A DNA stretch of 12,694 nt from Phoronis ovalis (lineage: Eukaryota > Phoronida > Phoronidae). How positions within the stretch are numbered: the first letter of the stretch is position 1; each line of letters opens with the position of its first letter. The notes under the pieces are model-generated. The model was given only the letters and a program-made list of their open reading frames with translations, made no database searches and had not been told where the DNA came from. The translations under genes were made by a program, and so were the position numbers. The DNA is taken from contig JAOXYB010043071.1 of assembly GCA_028565635.1 (NCBI GenBank), positions 1-12,694 of the forward strand, written 5' to 3'. Of the stretch, positions 1 to 9,400 are shown piece after piece.

Positions 1-417
1 GGTGATACCGGGTACGCGCATTTTAGCGACATTTTATTATACCCGGTACTACCGGGTAGACGCAATGAAAGGGTTAATATAAGCACATATACAGAGTGCA
101 TAATAGTAAACTATAAAGTCAATGAGCCAAATAAATGCAACTGTTGTTTGAACAAATTCAAATATCATTTGTAATAATACACATGTCTTGAACACAATTT
201 ACTGTATAGAAGTCTAGTCAGTCAGTTTAAAGTTTCTGCAGACAAACATATTATATTTCTTGCCTGTCTTTGTGTCATATTTGTATTTTCACTGTAAGAC
301 CCTTGACGATCAAATCTCTTATATGTAAGAAATGAGTTATATATTTGTGGTGACTATTAAACTTTTCTCTAATCAACAGGCATTTCAGACTTATTTTGGT
401 ATATGCTTTTGTTTTAG
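1..417 (+). other. End of upstream BLTP3 intron
   Basis: No coding sequence was found here on either strand. The exons for the first ~70 residues must lie further upstream. The first 60 bases hold a short inverted/direct repeat, annotated separately. The rest is AT-rich intronic DNA ending in the exon 1 acceptor tract. Confidence 0.75.
6..58. repeat. Inverted and direct copies of a 9-bp repeat at the window edge
   Basis: TACCGGGTA occurs at 6-14 and 50-58, and its exact reverse complement TACCCGGTA at 40-48. The last two form a perfect 19-base palindrome around a single C (40-58). Both direct copies are followed by similar bases (CGCGCA and GACGCAA). Probably the end of a repeat element cut by the window. 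Confidence 0.6.
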
Positions 418-456
418 GTGCAGTGGACAAAGCTGAAAAGTCAACCCATATGTCTG
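418..456 (+). CDS. BLTP3: BLTP3 exon 1 of window (39 nt), chorein N-terminal region
   Basis: Encodes VQWTKLKSQPICL, matching the human stretch I-P-W-T-K-L-K-x-x-P-I-C-L near residue 70. The acceptor is a pyrimidine-rich tract ending TTTTAG and the donor is GTGGGT. It enters and leaves in phase 0. A second AG six bases in (GTGCAG, ending at 423) could serve as an alternative in-frame acceptor that drops two residues. Such a small exon is easily missed by gene finders. Confidence 0.85.
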
Positions 457-3400
457 GTGGGTTTCTTTTTCCTTTTCAAAATTTCATGTACTTATTATTA
501 ACTATGTTGTAAATTATTTTGAAAAATGGAAATATTATTTTTTTTCTTCATTGTCATTAGGTCAGTAAAAATACCTGCTTACTGAATCCTGAATTTTCAA
601 AGTGACTCATTGACCAGCCTCAATCATAGTTGAAAATAGTGCTAAAATTTGCATTTCTTTTAAATAATAGAATCCACCCTTTGGTACGATTCGTACAAGT
701 ATCATACAGCCCCGACCAAACAGGACACTTCTTTCAGAAATCTGTACGCCGTACAATTGCGTACACAGATTTTGATGATGTCATCTTCGGCAAGTGTACA
801 AAACGTCATGCACATTCGCACAACCTCTTAAGAACGTGCGCAGTTAAAAAAACCTAGCATCACTTTTTTTTGTTAATATAACGATTTCAGGGAAATTTGT
901 TTATTAAACGTACTGGCTACATTTAATGAGAAATTCGAGTAAGTTTTTTAAGTACATTTCATATACATTTCTACTATGACTGAGGCTTTAACACCTATTT
1001 CTTATTCTACTTTTGTTGGTTTGATTGTACAAATGTTCCCACATGGATACAGTACACAGTACTTTCTTCTGGCCTTTACAGTTAACTTTTTATGGATAAA
1101 AAATATATCAAATGTACAAATAATTACTATTTCATAATTATGGAATGTTATATTTACAGTATTTAGATGAAGTAGTGGTGGAGATGGAGACATGTGATGA
1201 ACCTCGTAAACCAACTTCTGGGGCAGCTGGAATGCCTAGTTATAGGTATGTCTCCTCCAATATTCAGTCCCTTCCTGTTCATTTAAATTTTAATCAACCT
1301 TAGGAAACAGTTAATTAATCTTGCATCCATATAATTTTAAATTGGATAGCTTGTGTTCCATCTTGAGTTAGAAATTTTTCTTTCCAGTGTATAGTGGAGG
1401 GGTATCATGTTTATTTAACGTCTGGCCTTGGGACAAAAATAATTATACTACAAAGTGTACCAAGTAGATAATGTTTTTTTTTCTTAGTATTACTAATTCC
1501 TGTAGAAAAGTAAATTAATATTATATATTCTCTGTGCTTCAGAATATATAAAAAAAACCTCAAATTTGCTTTTACTTCTTTTAGCTCTGGAGGAAAATAT
1601 GGATTTACTGATAGAGTTGTTGATGGGATGTATCTCAGCGTTAATTCTGTAACTGTACATTTCAAGTCAACTGCATTTCGAGCCTCCATTCAAGTATGTG
1701 ATACATATGTCAATTATGATTATATCAAGTAAATGCAGTTAAATTCAATCGACTACAGAATAAAAAACCTTGAAGGTACAAGCAAAGTTTTGATGTGATG
1801 ATGTAACCTTCATCAGTACCAGCAACCTCTGTCTGTTTTCTGCCTATTAGAAATCTTATTTGTTTATATGGCATGCAGAGAGAAGCAACAAACTTTAGGG
1901 CAAAACAACAGTGCTGAAACATATTTTTACAATACTAGGTGTACACTGTCTGTGATTGCAAATGTATTTTTGATGAATCAAATTGTTGGCGCTAGATGAT
2001 CACCAAGTAAACAATAAGTGGGTGTCTTCCAGATGTCAAGACTGAAAGTCCAAAGCACAAATCCGCTGTGGAAAGTGGTTAACGATTTAAGATCGACAAG
2101 AATACGGGACCCTGATCGTGGGATGGTGCTGACGTTTAAAGAAATTGAGTGGCAGACTCTGAGAGTTGAAGCCAACGCAATCATTACTGATGATCCAGCA
2201 ATATCCACTACACCACTCAGGCTGATTTCTAATACATCAAGACTAAGAATTACTATTAAAAAGAAGATTAGTGGTTAGTTAGCATGTAATGTTGAATGTA
2301 TGATTCTTTATCATTCCCTAATTTCTTACTAATTATGAATGTATTATCCTGTGCCTGAATGTATTATCCATGTCTACTTCATTTTGTATGCACCAGCCGC
2401 CATAAACAAGTTCCTGATTTAGGAATGTCACAGTTCTGTGAAACTTTGACTTAACTGAAACTTTATAAAAAAAATTGTTGACTTTAGTTTATGTACGTGT
2501 AGACACCTGATACCCAAAATATTTCATTCATTTTGCAGATTGCAGTATTGTTGCTTCCAAGTTGGCCTTTATTCTTGATGATTTACTGTGGGTGTTAACT
2601 GACTCCCAGATGAAAGCCGCCATTACATTTGTGAAATCTCTGAGGGGTATCATTGAAAAATCTTCTGAACAAAGCAAAGCACAAGCTGCATCCAAGTTAC
2701 AGGTTAGTCAGATCTATCTAAAGAAAACTTATTTAAAAAAGCTTTTATTAAGGAAGTGTTCAGTGCGATCCTTTTTAATTCTAAGTTCTTAAGTTCACAA
2801 TTAGAGGTAAGTGAGCTAAATGGACATTTATACAAACCAATTTTTGACTTTGTAAGTTTATAAAATATATAGTCAGTGTAGAGACTAATTAATTTGCAAT
2901 ATTTTGATTTATTTTGTAATATTTGCATATTCTGCTGTGTAAGAATGCTTGCAGTGTGAAAAGCACTGATGACATACAATTTTTGCTTCATTCGTGCATT
3001 TAGAAACAAGGTCATATTCAACCTCACAGTGACTCAAGTACTACCAATCAAAGCCCTGGTGGCGGAACCCAAACAAAAGTAGCGCAGCTGTTCACTAGAT
3101 TTGACGTGGTGGAAACATCGTATCATCTATACACTGGAAGAATTGATTTACATGTCTGTGATGAAATTGGGCCAAGAAGTAAGTTAAATACAAAATGGGC
3201 TGAAATGTGACCACATGAATTCCAATAGAAAATTTTTGAATTTCAAATTGTGCTGATAATTTCTTTAGTTTTACCTGTGATACTTTCACTCTCCTGGTTA
3301 AACTATTTGTCTAGTAAACTATGTAGTACCAGCTAAGCTTTTAGCACTACTCCATGCAAAATAAAACTATAAACAATTACTATACAGCCATTCTGTTTCG

Positions 3401-6400
3401 GCCTTTTTTTTTCATGATTCTCATATTGTTCTTTATTTGACATTGTCAATTAGGTAATGGTAGCAAGCATAGTAAGCTTGTGGGAGGAGGCGCTATGCAG
3501 ATAACTCTTCACAAGCTTTCCCTAGATCATTATCCATATCACCCCGCAGGTAAGTTCAGCAATTAAGGTAAAAAAAAGTGCGTACAAGTCCAGGTTTTGC
3601 TTTGTTGCCAATGCACTTGGAATAACAGCATCTATTTCAGGAAAATGTCATACAAATGACTTGTGTAACGAAGAACATTTCTATACTATTGATATTTGTT
3701 TTTGTTTTGTGGCAACTCGATTTGTTTCTAAAATAACGTGGGTACTACTATTTTGGTTGCAGGAGGAAGCAGAAAGCATTGGGTATATTATAATGAAAAT
3801 ATGTCTGCACGAAATGACTGGGCTGAAAAACTGATGAAAGACTTTCGTCATAAAGTTAAAAAAACAAAATATGCTTCCCCAGAAGTCTCTCCACAGCATA
3901 ATGCTGATGGCAATATAAAAGGACAGACTGAGGTCAGAGGTCAACCTGATGTCAAAGGTCAATCAAATAGCCATCAGCAAGGTGCCAAGGGACAACCAAA
4001 TGCTCAAAGAATAACTAGTCACAATATACCAAGAAAGCAAACTAAGCTTGTTGAAAGGTGCTTTATTTTACGACTGGAAGATTTTACCGTCTTTCGCATC
4101 TCAACTTCTGATAATAAGCGGAATGTGCCAAAGAAGTTTGTTACATCTGATAAGAAACAATTGTATCTTCCTCCAGAAATGTCTGTTGTACATGCAGAGT
4201 ACACAGAATACTACTTTCCAGAAGGAATCCACTACCCAGGTAGACAACTTACAAGTTCAATCAATAAATAGCTGATATTGCAATGAATTTTACAGACATG
4301 TGTAGTATTGCAGCCAAATGTGTCATCTACTTGTACTAGTATATTAACTTGACTTGCAGTATGTAAATCCAGCCAATTGTGAAATGCTACTTGCGTATAT
4401 TATAAGAATACTTTCAGTACTTTAACATAAATGTTTTGATCGCATGATTTTTTCAAGATCCGGCCTTTTATTTGCTGTAAATCTTAAAAGTCATCATTCT
4501 AGTTTGTCCCATTGTTAAAAAGGCTTAACATGTTTATAAGAGATCAAATCACACAATTCTGTAACAAAGTTTGACAATGTTTTTTTGCAATATAGTGTAA
4601 TTGTGAGGTTTCTTCATATTTACAGTACCTCACAGTAATTTATATGTGATGATAAACCCCATTCGCCTGGTGCTAGACTATCTGACAGTGCTGTGGCTGA
4701 ATTCATTTAGCTTAAATCTGGCTCAGAATATTGTAAGTATACCAGTTCAGGTTAATATTAAAACTAGAACATTCTGTCACCACATGAGATAACAAGGCCA
4801 GGACGATTTTGATTGTGGAGCTTGATTGTGGAGAACACTCAATGACACACATACAGCCCGGGGGGTACTCAAGGTTTTTTGAATACAGGCTTGTGGTAGG
4901 ATACAAACCTAAAATTAATCCAAATTATTTTCTGTAAGCAGCGGGTAGCAATCCAAATTTTTGAATTTCTACTACGGTAGCAATCCAAAAAAATACAGTA
5001 AGAAGTATACAATCCAAATCCAAAATTTTCAACTGGGCTGCACACCCCACCAAAAAATACATTGAGTACCCCCCAGGATATACAGTCACTTTCATTAAAT
5101 TCTCTAATACTAAAATCTCATCCTCCCGGGATTCATTCTTACCTAATTTCAAAGACATTTTGTACAGTCTTTGTTATAAATTCAATAAAACACAAATGGC
5201 AAAACATTTCCCATTCTTAAATTCTCTCCATATAAACCTTTACATAATAGCTAGAGGATTCTCCAAAAAAGCATCCCATAATTTCTTGAGTAGCGGTGAA
5301 TCCAGATCTTTAGTTAACAACATATAAGCAGTTCCTAATTTAAGAGGATCTAAGCAGAAAACTTACCTTAAAAAGATATCCAAATGTTAGATTTCGTATA
5401 ATCCAGATAATTATTAGTTCAAGGTTTAAAATACTGTATTCCTATATATTGAGACTTAATTATCCTTTAACTGACATAAGCTAAGTTAACTTAACTTTTA
5501 TAGAGATTGAATGCTCAAAATGCAGAGTTGACACTTGTGACTCATCCAACTATTAGCAAATTCTTTTAAATTAGACACTTACCTCGTTATTAATATTGCT
5601 ACATCTCATGATAGCTCTGACTTGTGAGGCAAGGCCAAGCAGTCATAAACCCTTCCATATCTTTTTTTCACGTTGGCCATACTGGTGGAGTAAAATTTCA
5701 TAGAGATAGTTAGCTGTTGGTGTTTTTTGTGTGTATTCCAGCATGAGAGTTCCAAATGATTATTGGCAGGAATAGTCAAAGTTGAATTTGATAGACAGAA
5801 GGCATACAGAAGATGATATACGAACTTAGACAATAGGGCTTACCTAATTCTGAAGGTTCCAACACTGGAATTCAATTTAACTGTAAATTGCTACCAGAAG
5901 TCCCTGACTACTCAGCCTAGCCTCAAATTTTAGAGTTATCACGAGGCATAGCATGAACATCATGAACCAGAAATAATGCTGTAATATGACTTTCCATAAG
6001 AATATAAACTTTTACAGAGATGGAAATGTAAAATGTAACCATACATTGCCAAGGATCTTAACAGATCCGACAATTGTATATCAGGAAATATAAGTACTAG
6101 TATATAATAGTGTTGCTCTTGACTTGTTTTCTTCTATGCTTGGCAGGAAATTCCAACCTCAGAAGGTCCTCCTGAACATATTGACATCAAGATTGATGCG
6201 TTGATGCCAAGATTGCTTCTGCCTTGTGAAACAGAGGTTGAAGATCAACCAGATAGACCTAACACCTTACAGATACAAGCTTCCTGTCTCACCATGACGA
6301 ACTGTCGCACTGAAAGCAAATCCAGTTTGGAACACCTTCAAAATACACTTGCAGCTCTTGAGAAAAAATCACTGTTAACAACAAGTGATAGTTCGAATGA

Positions 6401-9400
6401 AAAAAATCTTGTTGTTATCCCAAAATGTTTTCAGAGACATGTTATAGGAGATGAGAATGCTAGCATTTCGAAATATTACAATGTATCTGGTATCAGACAT
6501 CAAGAGCAGAAAATTGATACGAATGCTTTAAAACAGAATGGCCATTTTGACATTTGGTCAGTATGCTTAGAGCAAGTGTGGTTGGATTTTGTCGGTGTAC
6601 TAAGTGCAGGGCATCGGCCTGTCCCATTTGTAGAGTCCTTCCCATTGGTCATTTGGTTAGGTAGACCATCTGTTGGCGCTCATCAAATTGAGGAGCTTTC
6701 AAAGCAGAATGAAATACTAAAATCCAGTCCCCAGTTAAGTGTAATAGATAGTCCAGAAAGAATTCGTCACAAGAAACTGCTAAAAGATTTTTATAATTCA
6801 GATGTATGTGATGATGTGACAAGTTCAGTTGATTCTGAGAGAAGTGCTACTTTAGAGCAACACTCTAATCCATCTGGTGATAATCAAGAAACTTGCAATA
6901 AAACAGCAGAATCTCTAGAAAGACTCGGTGACATTCATTTACTGGTTAACCTGGAAACTAAAGTACAATGCCAGCTAAATCATGATCAGTACCTGTTCTT
7001 ACTTAGACTTATTGAATCAATGCAGAAAATGCAAGCTCAGTTAGATCAAGATTCAGCACAAATCATGAAGGCAACAAATGGCATGTTTAAAGTTTGTACT
7101 GCAATATCGCTGAATGAAGTTGAAGTATCCTTGATTTGTCCGCCCATACCAGAATGTGTTAAGGAACAGTCAGAAAAGGAAACAAAAGAATTGGCATCCC
7201 CAGAAGAGGTGTCTGACATACCTCAGGATTTGTCTGGTGAGTAATTTGTTGCGTAGTTATAAAGAGGGTGTCATGATTTTAGACCATGATTTGTGTTTAT
7301 ACAGTGTGAACAGGTAGCTGAAAACCAAGAACTGTTTAGTCAACAGTTGCAATTAACTGCATAAAATAGGAAATAGGGGAGTATCTCTATATGCCAAGTT
7401 AGCATGGCTTATAAGGCCTGGTCCAGTTGTGTCAGAGTCTATAAATGAAGCTATGATAAGATGTGAAATTTAAACTGAGAGGAAAGAAACTATAAAACAG
7501 GAAAGTTTTAAACGATATCAGCAAGGATGTATAGGCTCTGACACTTGGTGCTTTCTGTAGAATCAACAGTGAAGTCATAAATAGAATTCAAGTCTAGTTA
7601 TAACATTCCGTCCTAGAGAATATCTTCAGCCATCTCTGTCTTGTGTATAGTCTTTGGGTTTCATCTCTATCCCATTTTAATAGTTGTGCATATTTTTTTG
7701 CAGAAGAAAGCACAAGTGAACTGTCACCAGTACAGTCTCCTGTTAATCTCAATTCAAATTCTCATCAGGCACATGACTCAGAAATTGAACTAGACGAAAC
7801 TTTAACATCTCAGGGGTCTTCTGCTTTAACAAAGAAACTAGATGAGACTGACAATTCATCAGCTTTAAGTAACAGGCCAGATACTGTTGTTTCATCCCAA
7901 CATTCATCCACACAGTTAATAGTTGAGAGTCATAGGCCAATGTCCAAAGAAACATATGTAAATCTTACTAGTAATTCCTCCGCTGTTGATGGGACAGGGA
8001 TAAGGAATAGGGACTTTTACGTTGATACTCCAAATAATCAGCCTGCAGAATGGGCACAGTACAATTCATGTAATGGCCCAGGGGACACCTCTCAAATTTC
8101 AGTATCTAAAGATGGTCAAGTCTTGGAATTATCACACAATTCAAGTACTAATTCGCCATCAAGAATAGCTCCATTAAATAGTAATCCCAAAGCAATCGTC
8201 ATCTCAGGCTCAGAAAAAACCCGAAGTTTCTCTGATCTGAAAAAGTCTCTAACAAATGCGAAGTCTAAGATTGGCAATGCTTTGGGTCGAACTTCATCTG
8301 GCTTTTATGAGGATGATGATGATAGTTCTGATACTGTTTCACTGAAGAGTAGTTTATCAGAAGATGATGATGATTATGTTCTCGTTGGACTAGAAACAAC
8401 AAGTGAAAGTAGTTTATCAACAATGAATAGTTCACCTAGTGGACAAGATGGAGATTCGACAAGCATAACATCACTAAGCAGTGCTGCAGATAAGCCACGG
8501 CAGAAGGTTTGTACAGACCATACAAGAATTTACTATTAGGCAATGCATTTAAAGCTGTCACTAAAATTAATGTCAAGCATGGTGATGAAATTCTTTCTGA
8601 TAGACGAAACATCGAGAACGTGATCAAAGTCATTTCTAATTGTGACAGAATGTTATATTATTACCATACAGGGGTTACCAGTTGGTGATTTTTTTTTAAC
8701 AACTCCATGTTATTATGATTTTAAACTATGCCACTTGCAGGCTAATTTGTTTAATATTACTGCATAATATTTCCATTGCAGGTAAGTCTTGCATCCTTTG
8801 GAATAAAAGGTATTGAAACAATTTTACAAATTTCTGGAGCTGACATATCATTGAAACTTCAAGCCAAGAGTTTGCTACCTTCTAGCAAGGGCAATGTTTT
8901 CTTGGATGAACTCATTGGCAGGCCTCATTATAGTAAGCATTAAGATTTTTACATCGCCACTTTACTTACTTTAACAAGATACTTAATTGTTACCATGACC
9001 TATATCAAACCTTTTACCTATTTTAGTATTATTCTCATTCTAGTTTCTGGAACCATGACCTTAGTTTAATTTAGCACATTAATCTGTGATGACATCAATT
9101 CAAAGTTCAGCATTGCTTCGTTTGCTTTTGAGTACATGTAGGTATTGAAGGAAAAACATGGAATTTCAATTTCTAAGTTTCATTGCAGATTATATACAGA
9201 GCAATATACCTAACAAGAGGTACCACTAAGCACAGTATTAAGGGATTGATATTTTATTCAATATTTTATAGCCACCAGTTCTTCCATGGATATGACTATG
9301 TCAGATCACAGCAAACCACCTATTAGTGTTAGTTTTAAACTTGGACCAGCTGCTGAACGCCTAGCAGAAGGTGGTGGCGAAAGAGGCTTTCTTGATGTGG

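Larger units (their letters stand above)
4733..6146 (+). other. BLTP3 intron 9, the largest (1414 nt)
   Basis: GTAAGT to GCTTGGCAG. It holds a 13-bp tandem duplication (TTGATTGTGGAG at 4809-4820 and 4822-4833), a short inverted-repeat transposon-like element (4857-5077), and on the - strand a cluster of splice-donor-like sites with open frames (5143-5844). The remainder is AT-rich and featureless. Confidence 0.75.

Noticed and set aside
630-857. 75-codon open frame in intron 1
   Set aside because: Composition is odd and no family is recognised. It overlaps a hairpin patch and has no splice or homology support.
3931-3961. AGGTCA-G-AGGTCA (DR1-like nuclear receptor site) with a third half-site
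   Set aside because: It lies in coding exon 8 and arises from the repeated (K/R)GQ codons. There is no reason to read it as a regulatory site.
4925-5158. 77-codon open frame on the - strand
   Set aside because: Most of it is the interior and end of the MITE-like element, so it cannot be one gene. Only its first ~8 codons overlap the putative nested exon end.
5482-5493. 12-bp palindrome TAAGTTAACTTA in intron 9
   Set aside because: Short AT-rich palindromes of this size are expected by chance, and nothing else supports a binding site.
8306-8332. FFAT-like ER-targeting motif (GFYEDDDDS) in exon 11
   Set aside because: The key Asp and small-residue positions of the FFAT consensus do not match; only the acidic character does.
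1246-9271. Three introns (2, 3 and 12) of exactly 339 nt
   Set aside because: Their sequences are unrelated, so equal length is taken as coincidence.
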